This document shows, one piece after another, positions 18,558 to 27,344 of a stretch of DNA of 64,000 nt. This DNA is from Pseudomonadota bacterium (GTDB taxonomy: Bacteria; Desulfobacterota; Syntrophobacteria; Syntrophobacterales; Syntrophobacteraceae): assembly GCA_023416335.1 (NCBI GenBank), contig JAEZHY010000003.1:19159-83158 (forward strand), read 5' to 3'. Made by a program: the position numbers and the translations under genes. Below the pieces are notes generated by a model. The model searched no databases. It had not been told where the DNA came from and saw only the letters and a list, made by a program, of their open reading frames with translations. The stretch's first letter is position 1; each line of letters opens with the position of its first letter.

Positions 18558-18978
18558 CAAAACGGGTGCTTTTGCCCGTCACTCCGACGTTTCGTCCGAA
18601 ACGAACTCCTGTCGCGACGCGGGGCGCGCGAAAAGATGAACCTTTTCGCTGCAACCCGCTCAAAATCGTCAGCAATTCCAAATCCCCCCGCAGTTCACGT
18701 TCGAGCTATTTCCTACGAGCCCGGAATCGTTGTCATACTCGAATTCCCAGGATGAAGCAGCGCGAAATGATTTGGTCGTTATACCCGGGTGAGAATAAAA
18801 GTCATTTCTGAAATAGGCCCACCACACCGACGACATCTTGACGTTTATATCCACTTTCATGCGAAAAATTATTTGCAGCGAATACATTTGCTCCACATCT
18901 CAGCTCCTGTTAGAATCGATAATAAAAAAATATCGGTTCTCAGATTAATTAATAAATTAATTAAAACGAAAGCCGGAC
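18558..18978. other. Intergenic region, AT-rich at its right end
   Basis: No gene is seen in these 421 bp. The last 80 bp are strongly AT-rich (AGATTAATTAATAAATTAAT), which would suit the promoter region of the downstream regulator, but no clear -35/-10 pair was identified. Confidence 0.5.
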
Positions 18979-21036
18979 ATGGGCGAAATCGAGCCGACCA
19001 TAGTTGGAACCGACCATGATTGGGACGCGCTCAATTCCAGGGTCCACAGCCTGCGCGCCTCCTGGGAACAGTTTGTCCTGCTGGGCTCCCCCCGTGTCGA
19101 CGTCAGGGCTGAAATACTAAGCTCCTGGCAGCGATCCAAGAATATGGGGGTCGATCCTTTCCATTTAAATCAGGTATTTCTGCCGCCGGGAGACCTCAAG
19201 CGCCGGTTGCGGGACAATGAAGAACTCATCGAAATAGCTTCCCCCATTCTCGCAAACCTTTCAGAAAACGTTAAGGGCAGCGGCTTCCGTGTCGACCTCT
19301 TCGACAAAGACCTCTACCTCATGGCCCAGTTCGGGGACAAGGCTACCCTGCATGTTTCCGAGGGGTTCGGATCGAAGCTGGGTGCGAGCAGGAACGAGGC
19401 GACCACCGGAACAAACGCCATCAACCTGGCGTGCATTATGGAAAGAGCGGTGCAACTCGTCGGCCCGGAACACTATTGCGCCGAACTGCATTACTGGACA
19501 TGTTCGGCCGCTCCGATTTTCCTGCCGGGATGCGAAATGGCCGGCGTCATAAATATTGCCGGCCATTACCAGCTCATGCACCGGCATACGCTCGGAATGG
19601 CCATTGCTATTGCCAAAGCAATCGAATATTCCCTGCTTCAGAAACAGCTTCGAAACGAACTCGAGATCTACAGCAATTCTATAATCGATATCATTGAATC
19701 CATGTCCGAAGGTATCGTAGTCCTGAACGAGGAAGGCAAGATTTCCCTGCTGAACGGCAATGCCGCAAAAATGCTCGGCATGGACCCCCACCTGGCTGTC
19801 GGGAGTTACATCGAAAAGACGCTCGGCGCCGACACCCCTTTTTCACGCACATTGAGACACGGCGCAACGATTCACGATGAAGAGTTCCTGCCTTCGACCA
19901 GGGGCAGCAGGAGGGATGTCCTCTACTGCAGCACCAAAACCATCCAGGGGAAGGAGAGTTCGAAATTCAACGTCATCGGAGTAATCAGGGGAAAGAAGCA
20001 GGCCAGGGTATTCTTGAAGAATATGGCGGGCTTCAAGGCCCATTTCAGTTTCGAGGACATAATCGGGCAGAGCCCCGTTCACCTTCATGCCATAAAGTTC
20101 GCCCGGCAGGCAGCCATCCTGCCCACAAACATCCTGCTCCAGGGCAGCAGCGGAACGGGCAAGGAGCTTTTCGCCCAAGCCATTCACAACATAAGTGACC
20201 GCAGGAACGGCCCTTTTGTGGGAATCAACTGTGCCGCAATGCCGGCCGAACTGATCGAATCGGAACTTTTCGGTTACGACGGAGGGGCATTTACGGGGGC
20301 GCGCAAGGAAGGCCGGCCCGGGAAGATCGAACTGGCCGAAGACGGCACCCTGTTCCTGGACGAAATAAGCGCCATGCCGCTGAATATGCAGGCGAAGCTT
20401 CTGAGGGTTCTTCAAAACAAGACCTTCATCAGGCTGGGCGGGAACCGGGAAATTCAGTTCAACGCCCGGATAATTGCCGCTGCAAACAGGGACCTCTGGC
20501 AGGAAGTCCGGCAGGGCAACTTCCGGGAGGACCTCTTCTTCCGCATCAACGTCGTGACAATCAATATTCCGTCGATCGATGAGAGGCGGGAAGATATTCC
20601 GACCCTGATCGAGCATTTCTGCCGCAAACACGCCCGCCGGTTCAACCGTGAATTTATATTCGCGCCGGATGCGATTGCGGCCCTCGAACCTTATCGATGG
20701 CCGGGAAACGTGAGGGAACTGGAACATCTTGTCGAACGTTGCGCCGTTCTCGCCTTCAGCCGCGGCGACAACCGGATCAGAAGGGAAGATGTCCTGTCCT
20801 ACGAGCCGATAAGAAGCTACCAGAAGCAGAGCAACATGCCCAAAACCGACCCGGGTGACGAACTGGCAAACAGGGTGTTCAACGTTGAAAAGGAGGCCAT
20901 TGTCGCCGCAATCGCCTCTGCCGGGGGGAATGTAGTCAAGGCTGCGAAACAACTAGGAATTTCTCGAATAACCCTTTACCGCAAAATCAGTCGTTACGGA
21001 ATTCCCCTGGACAAGCCCGGGAGACGGCAGCCTTGA
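18979..21036 (+). CDS. AcoR-type sigma-54-dependent transcriptional activator
   Basis: A 685-residue activator. Order: a GAF-like N-terminal sensor region (about 75-215), PAS (about 232-340), AAA+ domain with Walker A QGSSGTGKE (388-396) and the sigma-54-contacting loop GAFTGA (436-441), and a C-terminal Fis-type helix-turn-helix (KAAKQLGISRITLYRKI). There is no receiver domain, so control is by a ligand, as in AcoR. It is transcribed toward the aldehyde oxidoreductase/TRAP operon, which begins behind a near-consensus sigma-54 promoter 167 bp after this gene, so that operon is its likely target. The inducer is unknown; an organic acid, alcohol or aldehyde handled by the operon is plausible. 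Confidence 0.92.
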   Translation: MGEIEPTIVGTDHDWDALNSRVHSLRASWEQFVLLGSPRVDVRAEILSSWQRSKNMGVDPFHLNQVFLPPGDLKRRLRDNEELIEIASPILANLSENVKGSGFRVDLFDKDLYLMAQFGDKATLHVSEGFGSKLGASRNEATTGTNAINLACIMERAVQLVGPEHYCAELHYWTCSAAPIFLPGCEMAGVINIAGHYQLMHRHTLGMAIAIAKAIEYSLLQKQLRNELEIYSNSIIDIIESMSEGIVVLNEEGKISLLNGNAAKMLGMDPHLAVGSYIEKTLGADTPFSRTLRHGATIHDEEFLPSTRGSRRDVLYCSTKTIQGKESSKFNVIGVIRGKKQARVFLKNMAGFKAHFSFEDIIGQSPVHLHAIKFARQAAILPTNILLQGSSGTGKELFAQAIHNISDRRNGPFVGINCAAMPAELIESELFGYDGGAFTGARKEGRPGKIELAEDGTLFLDEISAMPLNMQAKLLRVLQNKTFIRLGGNREIQFNARIIAAANRDLWQEVRQGNFREDLFFRINVVTINIPSIDERREDIPTLIEHFCRKHARRFNREFIFAPDAIAALEPYRWPGNVRELEHLVERCAVLAFSRGDNRIRREDVLSYEPIRSYQKQSNMPKTDPGDELANRVFNVEKEAIVAAIASAGGNVVKAAKQLGISRITLYRKISRYGIPLDKPGRRQP

Positions 21037-21202
21037 TCAGATCTGTAACATGTTTCATTCCTGATACATGCTGCAGTCAGTAATTTCCGGTCCCACCCCC
21101 CTACGCTCTTCCACGCTAAAACATGGATACATAAAGGGTCGGCCAAGTTAACAGGGCCGCCTCTCCCATCGAAAAAGTTCACGGTGCAGAGTCAAAATCT
21201 GC

Positions 21203-21218
21203 CGGCACACCCGTTGCA
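21203..21218 (+). promoter_or_regulatory. Sigma-54 promoter of the oxidoreductase/TRAP operon
   Basis: Reads CGGCACACCCGTTGCA, with GG at 21204-21205 and GC at 21216-21217, close to the RpoN consensus TGGCAC..TTGCA. It is 60 nt upstream of the preferred start of the aldehyde oxidoreductase gene. Possible activator sites lie upstream: TGTAACATGTTTCA (21044-21057) and two GATACAT motifs (21063-21069 and 21126-21132). Confidence 0.8.
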
Positions 21219-21278
21219 CAATAAAGCTGACGGAATCTTTTGAACGGGCACTCTTATCATTGTCAAAGGAGGTCTGCT

Positions 21279-23174
21279 TTGGGAGCCAAGGGGTTTGTAG
21301 GCAGGATATTACACGTTGACCTTACAAAAGCAAAATTCCTGATCGAAGAGCCTTCTCCATCTTTCTACCGCACCTACATGGGGGGACAGGGTATCGCCCT
21401 GTACCACCTGCTGAAAAATCAAAAACTCAATTGCGACCCTCTTGGACCGGACAACACGCTCGTATTTTCCGCAGGGCTTCTGGCCGGCACTATGAGCCCC
21501 TGTGCGCCGCGTTACGTGGTCTGCGCCAAATCTCCTCTAACAGGCGCTTTGGGCCGTTCGGATTCGGGAGGCAACTGGGGCCCATTTCTCAAACGAGCCG
21601 GCTTCGACGCCATTGTCGTCAAGGGGCGGGCAAAGCGGCCGGTCTATTTGTGGATCCATGAAGGAGAAGCGGAACTCAGGAGTGCCGAATCCCTCTGGGG
21701 CAAAGATACCGGTGATTGCCAGCAGCGCATTCAGGAGGAACTGGGCCGCAAAAACGTCTCCGTCCTCCAGATCGGTCCCGCAGGGGAGAACCTGGTCCGG
21801 TTCGCGGCGATATGCAACAACCTGGCGCATTATAACGGCCGCAGCGGACTCGGTGCTGTTATGGGTTCCAAGAACCTGAAAGCCATAGTCGTGCGCGGTG
21901 ACGAGAAAGTGGATGTGGAAAATCCCAGCCGGATTGCTGAGATTTTTCGATGGGTTTCCCGGAACTGGGAAAATCACCCGCTGGCCGGACCTCTCGGCAA
22001 GCGCGGAACACCGGCTACCATAGGCGCGTTCAATTCGGCCGGCGCACTGCCAACCAGGAACTGGGATGAATCCTTCTTCGACCGTGCGGCCTCGATAGGC
22101 GTCGACGAACTGGAAAAAGAATTACTGCAGGGACGCCAGGGATGTTTCGCCTGTCCTGTGCGTTGCAAGCGTGTCGTGGCCTGCAACACGGAATCTCTGA
22201 CCATAGATCCGAAATACGGCGGACCGGAGTACGAAACCCTGGCCTCCTTCGGATCCAACTGTGGAATAGACGATATTGCAGTCATCTCCAAGGCTAACGA
22301 ACTTTGTAACCGTTTCACAATTGATACAATTTCCGCCGGTATGACTATTTCCTTCGCCATGAAATGCTTCGAGGAGGGAATAATCGGAAAGGATCAGACC
22401 GACGGCCTTGAACTGCGGTTCGGCAACAAGGAGGTTTTACTGCCGCTCCTGGAGAAAATCGCCAGGCGGGAAGGCATCGGCAGAACGCTGGCGGATGGTT
22501 CCCGTGCGGCCAGCCAGGTTTTCGGACAGGGATCGGAGCGGTTTCTGCTCCAGGTCAAAGGGCAGGAACTCCCGATGCACGATCCGAGAGTCAAATCCGG
22601 ATTAGGTCTCCAGTACACACTTTCGACGAACGGGCCTGACCACTGGTTCGCGCAGCACGATCCCTTCTTTGCGAAAGAAAACGCTCCGGGGCTGTCTTCC
22701 CTGGCCCCCCTCGGCCTTTTCGAACCGATCGAAGCTACCGAACTCGGACCCCGCAAGGTCCGCCTCATTTACTATTCCAGCATCTTCAATTCCGTCCTGG
22801 ACCTTCTGGGCGCATGCAATTTCGGATATGTGGTCCGCAGCATCATCCCATTGGCCACGATGCAGGAACTCGTTTCGGCGGCAACCGGATGGGAAACCAG
22901 CCTCTGGGAACTCATGAAAGCCGGCGAGCGCGCAATAGTAATGTCGCGCTACTTCAATGCCGGCGAAGGCTTCAGCAGGAAAGACGACGTGCTGCCGGAA
23001 AAGTTTTTCAAACCAATAGCAAACGGCCCGCTCGCAGGAACCGGCGCTATGGACAAAAACGCTTTCGACAGGGCCGTTCAGATCTATTACAGCATGGCCG
23101 GTCTGGATGCCGAAAGCGGCAAACCCAATCCCGGCAAGCTGTACGAGCTCGGACTGTGGTGGCTTTGCGAGTAA
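21279..23174 (+). CDS. Tungsten-type aldehyde:ferredoxin oxidoreductase family protein
   Basis: A 631-residue enzyme of the AOR family, which oxidises aldehydes to acids (or the reverse) with a W/Mo-bispterin and one [4Fe-4S] cluster. The N-terminal domain is recognisable (GFVGRILHVDLTKAKFL, YMGGQGIALY, LTGALGRSDSGGNWGP). Cluster ligands are GCFACPVRCK plus a late cysteine in LLGACNFG. The TTG at 21279 is preferred to the TTG at 21240 because GGAGGT ends 5 nt before it and the protein then starts directly at the fold (MGAKGFVG). It is the first gene of the sigma-54 operon, next to an alcohol dehydrogenase, which suggests alcohol-aldehyde-acid interconversion. Ferredoxin as partner is inferred from the family. 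Confidence 0.92.
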   Translation: MGAKGFVGRILHVDLTKAKFLIEEPSPSFYRTYMGGQGIALYHLLKNQKLNCDPLGPDNTLVFSAGLLAGTMSPCAPRYVVCAKSPLTGALGRSDSGGNWGPFLKRAGFDAIVVKGRAKRPVYLWIHEGEAELRSAESLWGKDTGDCQQRIQEELGRKNVSVLQIGPAGENLVRFAAICNNLAHYNGRSGLGAVMGSKNLKAIVVRGDEKVDVENPSRIAEIFRWVSRNWENHPLAGPLGKRGTPATIGAFNSAGALPTRNWDESFFDRAASIGVDELEKELLQGRQGCFACPVRCKRVVACNTESLTIDPKYGGPEYETLASFGSNCGIDDIAVISKANELCNRFTIDTISAGMTISFAMKCFEEGIIGKDQTDGLELRFGNKEVLLPLLEKIARREGIGRTLADGSRAASQVFGQGSERFLLQVKGQELPMHDPRVKSGLGLQYTLSTNGPDHWFAQHDPFFAKENAPGLSSLAPLGLFEPIEATELGPRKVRLIYYSSIFNSVLDLLGACNFGYVVRSIIPLATMQELVSAATGWETSLWELMKAGERAIVMSRYFNAGEGFSRKDDVLPEKFFKPIANGPLAGTGAMDKNAFDRAVQIYYSMAGLDAESGKPNPGKLYELGLWWLCE

Positions 23175-23223
23175 TTTGTACACTGCAACATCAATTCTCA
23201 TAAAACCTGTGGAGGCTACCGGA

Positions 23224-24387
23224 ATGTTTGCCAAACCCATTTACCCTTTCCGTATGCCGGGAAACGTAATTTTCGGCATTAACGCTCTAAACCGGCTCCA
23301 GGATGAAGTAAAAAGCTTCGGCGCTCAAAAAGTCCTGCTTATTACCGATCCGCAGATCGCAGCTACCCCGATGCCCGAAAAGATAGTCGATCTGCTCAAA
23401 GGGGCCGGGGTCTCATGCACCGTTTACGGCGAAGCACGCCCGGAGCCGCCCGCATCCAGCATTCAGGCATGCTCGGATATAATCAGGGGGGATCATTTCG
23501 ATCTGTTGATCGCCCTTGGCGGCGGCAGCGCCATGGATGTTACGAAAGGCGGTTCCGTAGTGGCTGCCAATGGAGGCAAACTCACCGACTACTACGGCAT
23601 CGAGAAGGTGCCGAGGCGCGGACTGCCCATGATCATGATTCCCACCACCTCGGGCACCGGCGCTGAAATGACGATGAATGCCGTTTTCGTAGACGATGCG
23701 ACCAGGACGAAGATGACCGTCCAGTCCCGCTTCATTATGCCTGATGTTGCCCTGGTCGACCCGGAGCTGACTATAAGCTGCCCCGCGAAACTCACCGCAT
23801 CCACCGGTCTTGATGCGCTGGCCCACGCGATTGAGTCCTATACGGCTCAAAAGGCCACGGTAATGACGGACATGTTCGCCCTGAAAGCAATCGAGGTTAT
23901 CGGGAAATGGCTTCGGACGGCAGTTTACGACAGGGGGAATATCGAAGCGAGGTACAATATGTCTTTGGGCAGTATGCTGGCAGGGGTATGTCTTGCCAAC
24001 TCGGGAGTCAACGCGGTGCACGCCCTGGCACATTCCCTCGGCGGCAGGTTCGGTGTGCCGCACGGAGTCGCAAACGGCCTCCTTCTGCCCTATGTGATGG
24101 AATACAATTTCCTGGGCGATGTTCCCAAATTTGCCGGAATCGCCGAGGCAATGGGCGTCGACATTTCCTGCATGACGGAGCGTGAGGCGGCCGAAGAAGC
24201 GATCCGGGTCGTTGCGGAACTTTGCGAAGACGTGGGGTGCCCACGGAAGATCGAGCTGCTGGGCGTCGGAAAGGAAGGTTTGCCGGAACTGGTCCAGGGC
24301 GCCATGAACAACACCAGGAGTATGTCCAACAACCCGCGTGAGCTTAGTGCAGAGGATGTATTGGCGATATTCAATAATGCCTATTAA
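23224..24387 (+). CDS. Iron-containing alcohol dehydrogenase
   Basis: A 387-residue group III (iron) alcohol dehydrogenase using NAD(P). The coenzyme loop GGGSAMDVTKGGSV and the segment PTTSGTGAEMT are present, and metal ligands are visible in DALAHAIESY and HALAHSLGGRFGVPHG. The ATG at 23224 has GGAGG about 8 nt upstream; an earlier in-frame ATG at 23107 lies inside the oxidoreductase gene. It follows that gene by 49 nt and probably makes or uses the same aldehyde. Confidence 0.92.
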   Translation: MFAKPIYPFRMPGNVIFGINALNRLQDEVKSFGAQKVLLITDPQIAATPMPEKIVDLLKGAGVSCTVYGEARPEPPASSIQACSDIIRGDHFDLLIALGGGSAMDVTKGGSVVAANGGKLTDYYGIEKVPRRGLPMIMIPTTSGTGAEMTMNAVFVDDATRTKMTVQSRFIMPDVALVDPELTISCPAKLTASTGLDALAHAIESYTAQKATVMTDMFALKAIEVIGKWLRTAVYDRGNIEARYNMSLGSMLAGVCLANSGVNAVHALAHSLGGRFGVPHGVANGLLLPYVMEYNFLGDVPKFAGIAEAMGVDISCMTEREAAEEAIRVVAELCEDVGCPRKIELLGVGKEGLPELVQGAMNNTRSMSNNPRELSAEDVLAIFNNAY

Positions 24388-24409
24388 TCATTCAATGGGA
24401 GGCGGTTGC

Positions 24410-25429
24410 ATGAAGAAGTATGGATGGTTTTCTGGATTGTTATCGGCAGCTTTCATTCTTTTACTCGTCCCGACGGGATCGTACGGTGCAGCGCCCACCG
24501 ACGGCGTCATAACGATCACACTGGCCCACACGTCTTCGCCGGGCACACCCATCTTCAAAGCCTATGAGCGTTTTAAAGAAGACCTCGAAAAGAAATCCCA
24601 GGGCAAGCTCAAGGTGAATGTGCACCCGCAGAGCACGCTCGGCGGCGATGTTGCCCTGGTTGAAAGTGTAAAGCGGGGCGCCATCGATATCGGGTCTTGC
24701 GGCACCAACAACCTTACCCCCTTTACAACACTCTACATGTGGTCCGACATGCCCTATGTGTTCAAGAGCATAGACAGCCTGCACAAAGTTTATGAGGGAG
24801 AAATAGGCGAAGAATTCAAGAAAAAGTTCGAAGAACAGCAGGGTGACATCAAAGTGCTGTTCTACGCAGACCCCGGGGATTTCCGCAACTTCATGAACTC
24901 AAAGCGGGAAGTCAAGACCCCGGCAGACGCCAAAGGGCTCAAGCTGCGTACTGCGGCAAGCCCGGTCGAGCAGGCCATTGTACGCGCTTTCGGCGCATCC
25001 CCTACTCCGATCAACTGGCCTGAAGTCTATATGTCTCTCGAACAGAGAGTCGTAGACGGCGAATTGCAGCAATATCACTGGATCGTAACCGCCCGGCACC
25101 AGGAAATTATCAAGTATGTTACCGAGTGCGGCGGTCAGCATGCGCTCCACCTGGCGATCATGAGCAAGAAAACCTGGGAGAGGCTTACCCCTGAACTTCA
25201 AAAAATCGTGATGGATGCGTCGAAAGACACACAGAAGTATAACTTCGAAAACGCAGCGGCCTTCAACAATGAACTCCGGCAGGAAGTCCTCAAAGCCGGT
25301 GTGAAGATCTACAAACCCACCGCAGAGGAATACAAGGCGTGGGAAGAATCCGGTCGAAAGGTCTGGACCGAGTTCAAGGACAAAGTATCGATGGATCTGA
25401 TCAACCGGATTCTCAAGGCCCAGGAATAG
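24410..25429 (+). CDS. dctP: TRAP transporter substrate-binding protein (DctP family)
   Basis: A 339-residue periplasmic binding protein with a signal peptide (about 1-27, ending GSYGA). Family signatures are TLAHTSSPGTPIFKAYERF, GLKLRTAASPVEQ with the conserved carboxylate-binding arginine, and INWPEVYMSLEQRVVDG. It binds an organic acid for import by the DctQ/DctM pair downstream. The ATG at 24410 has GGGAGG about 8 nt upstream. The alcohol/aldehyde enzymes and malic enzyme in the same operon suggest a C4-dicarboxylate or hydroxy acid, which is inference. Confidence 0.9.
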   Translation: MKKYGWFSGLLSAAFILLLVPTGSYGAAPTDGVITITLAHTSSPGTPIFKAYERFKEDLEKKSQGKLKVNVHPQSTLGGDVALVESVKRGAIDIGSCGTNNLTPFTTLYMWSDMPYVFKSIDSLHKVYEGEIGEEFKKKFEEQQGDIKVLFYADPGDFRNFMNSKREVKTPADAKGLKLRTAASPVEQAIVRAFGASPTPINWPEVYMSLEQRVVDGELQQYHWIVTARHQEIIKYVTECGGQHALHLAIMSKKTWERLTPELQKIVMDASKDTQKYNFENAAAFNNELRQEVLKAGVKIYKPTAEEYKAWEESGRKVWTEFKDKVSMDLINRILKAQE

Positions 25430-25448
25430 CGACCATCAGCGAAAGAAT

Positions 25449-25478
25449 GGGGATAGGGCGGCTGGATGCTCTATCCCC
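25449..25478 (+). other. Intercistronic hairpin between dctP and dctQ
   Basis: GGGGATAG (25449-25456) pairs with CTATCCCC (25471-25478) across a 14-nt loop, with no following T-run. Such hairpins after a binding-protein gene usually protect the upstream message and let the binding protein be made in excess over the membrane subunits. Confidence 0.6.
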
Positions 25479-25505
25479 TGTCATAATGCGGATAGGAGGC
25501 TGTTT

Positions 25506-26033
25506 ATGTTCGCCGGGGCAAGATTGACTTTGGCCAGGCTCAGCGACTGGCTGGACGGGGCGTCGCGGATTTTTCTCATTTTTTCCTTTGCAATCATGAT
25601 TCTGGCCTGCCTGCTTCAAGTATTCTGCCGGTACGTGCTAAACGATCCTTTGAGCTGGCCGGAAGAACTGACAATTTATCTCATGGCCTGGATGACATTT
25701 ATAGGTTCTGCGGTTGCGATAAAGAGTTCGGAGCATATCGCCGTCGACATTGTGCTCAATTTCCTTCCTGAAAGAGCCAAGGATTTGCTCCTGTTCCTGG
25801 TAAAGATCGTCACTCTCTTCATAGTTGTTTACCTCTTCAAGGCCGGCCTCGGCCTCACCACCGCCAGTACAAAAATGATCTCCGATGCGCTGGGCATTTC
25901 CATGGTCTGGCCGCGAATCAGCATGCCTGTGGGGGCCGTGCTGATGGCCATCCACCTTGTCCACATGATTATTTCGGACATCGAAAAACTCTTTGGCCCG
26001 GACATCGCCGGAGAGGTTGAGGAGGTACGTTGA
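25506..26033 (+). CDS. dctQ: TRAP transporter small membrane subunit (DctQ family)
   Basis: A 175-residue protein with four predicted membrane helices (about 19-41, 55-73, 91-113 and 132-155). The DctQ signature region is clear: RYVLNDPLSWPEELTIYLMA followed by WMTFIGSAVAIKSSEHIAVD. It partners the large DctM subunit, whose gene begins one base after this stop codon. AGGAGG lies about 7 nt before the ATG. Confidence 0.9.
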   Translation: MFAGARLTLARLSDWLDGASRIFLIFSFAIMILACLLQVFCRYVLNDPLSWPEELTIYLMAWMTFIGSAVAIKSSEHIAVDIVLNFLPERAKDLLLFLVKIVTLFIVVYLFKAGLGLTTASTKMISDALGISMVWPRISMPVGAVLMAIHLVHMIISDIEKLFGPDIAGEVEEVR

Positions 26034-26034
26034 C

Positions 26035-27333
26035 GTGGTCGATTATGGAACCATATCCTGGCTTTTTATGCCCTTCGGATTGGCTCTTCTGATAGGGATA
26101 CCGATTTCCTTCAGCATGATCCTGGGGGTAGTCACTTTTATAATCGCTACTTCGACCCTGCCCGTGGAAGTACTGTCGCACCAGATGTTCCAAACGGTCT
26201 CCTCATTCCCGATGATGGCGATTCCTTTTTTCGTCCTGGCCGGCGATCTGATGGACAGAGCGGGCATTTCGGTTCGCCTGATGGACTTCACGCAGGCGAT
26301 TTTCGGAAGATTCAGAGGTGGGCAGGCACAGGTCATGGTGGGCACCGAATGTATATTCTCGGGCCTCAGCGGATCGGCTGTCGCGGACACCGTGGCCATG
26401 CTCAAGATCTTCGGTCCGCACATGGAAAAACAGGGCTATCCGAAGGACTACGTCGCGGCGCTGGGTGCCGCCTGCGGCGTCCTCGGCCCGATCATTCCGC
26501 CCAGCATCATTATGATCGTCTATGGCGCGACGCTGAACGTCTCTGTCGGTGGGCTCTTCATAGGCGGCATTGTCCCCGGCATAGTCATGGGCGGCTGCAT
26601 CATGTGCCTGAACTATTACAATGCATTGAGGCACAACTGGCCTCGATCGACCGAGCGATTCACATTTCGGCTCGTTTTCCAGGGGCTTAAGGATGCCTCC
26701 CTCGCACTGCTGGTCCCGTTCATCATCCTCGCGGGAATCTATGGCGGAGTTTTCACGGCCACAGAGGGCGGGGCTATTACGGTCGGCTACTCGCTTGTTC
26801 TCGGGTGTTTCGTATACCGCACTCTCAAGCTGAAGGATATCCGGGATTGCCTGGTTCAAAGCGCAATAATTTCTGCGGTCATACTGCTCATCATCGGCGC
26901 CAGCAATCCTTTCGGCTGGGTCATGACCAAGTATCAGATTCCGCAGATGTTCGCCCAGACTATCCTCGGCATTTCGATGAACAAATGGGCGGTAATCACC
27001 CTTATCAACATCCTGGTCCTGATCGCCGGATGCCTCATGGAAGGTGCCGCAATCATCCTGCTGCTCGGTCCGATGCTTGCCCCTGTTGCTTACCAGGTAG
27101 GCTTCAGCCCGATGCATTTTGCCATGATCGTCATTGTTAACATTTCAATCGGCATGATCACACCACCGGTCGGCGTAAATCTGTTCGCGGCCGTACCGGT
27201 CAGCGGAACCACCATGACCCGGATATGCCGTGCGATCATGCCGTTTATCCTGGTGGAAATCATATCGCTGATTCTCATCATTCTTATTCCCGGTTTTACT
27301 CTTTGGCTTCCTGAACTGATCAGGAAAATGTGA
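26035..27333 (+). CDS. dctM: TRAP transporter large membrane subunit (DctM family)
   Basis: A 432-residue permease with about a dozen hydrophobic segments. Signatures include IPFFVLAGDLMDRAGIS, GGQAQVMVGTECIFSGLSGS, GPIIPPSIIMIVYG and MITPPVGVNLF. It moves the substrate with a cation gradient. The GTG at 26035 is preferred because GGAGGT lies 8 nt upstream and the start is directly behind the dctQ stop; an in-frame ATG at 25993 would overlap dctQ by 41 nt. Confidence 0.9.
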   Translation: MVDYGTISWLFMPFGLALLIGIPISFSMILGVVTFIIATSTLPVEVLSHQMFQTVSSFPMMAIPFFVLAGDLMDRAGISVRLMDFTQAIFGRFRGGQAQVMVGTECIFSGLSGSAVADTVAMLKIFGPHMEKQGYPKDYVAALGAACGVLGPIIPPSIIMIVYGATLNVSVGGLFIGGIVPGIVMGGCIMCLNYYNALRHNWPRSTERFTFRLVFQGLKDASLALLVPFIILAGIYGGVFTATEGGAITVGYSLVLGCFVYRTLKLKDIRDCLVQSAIISAVILLIIGASNPFGWVMTKYQIPQMFAQTILGISMNKWAVITLINILVLIAGCLMEGAAIILLLGPMLAPVAYQVGFSPMHFAMIVIVNISIGMITPPVGVNLFAAVPVSGTTMTRICRAIMPFILVEIISLILIILIPGFTLWLPELIRKM

Positions 27334-27344
27334 GGAAACGTCTG

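Noticed and set aside
25993..26034. Longer start for dctM
   Set aside because: It would overlap dctQ by 41 nt; the GTG at 26035 has a strong ribosome site at proper spacing.
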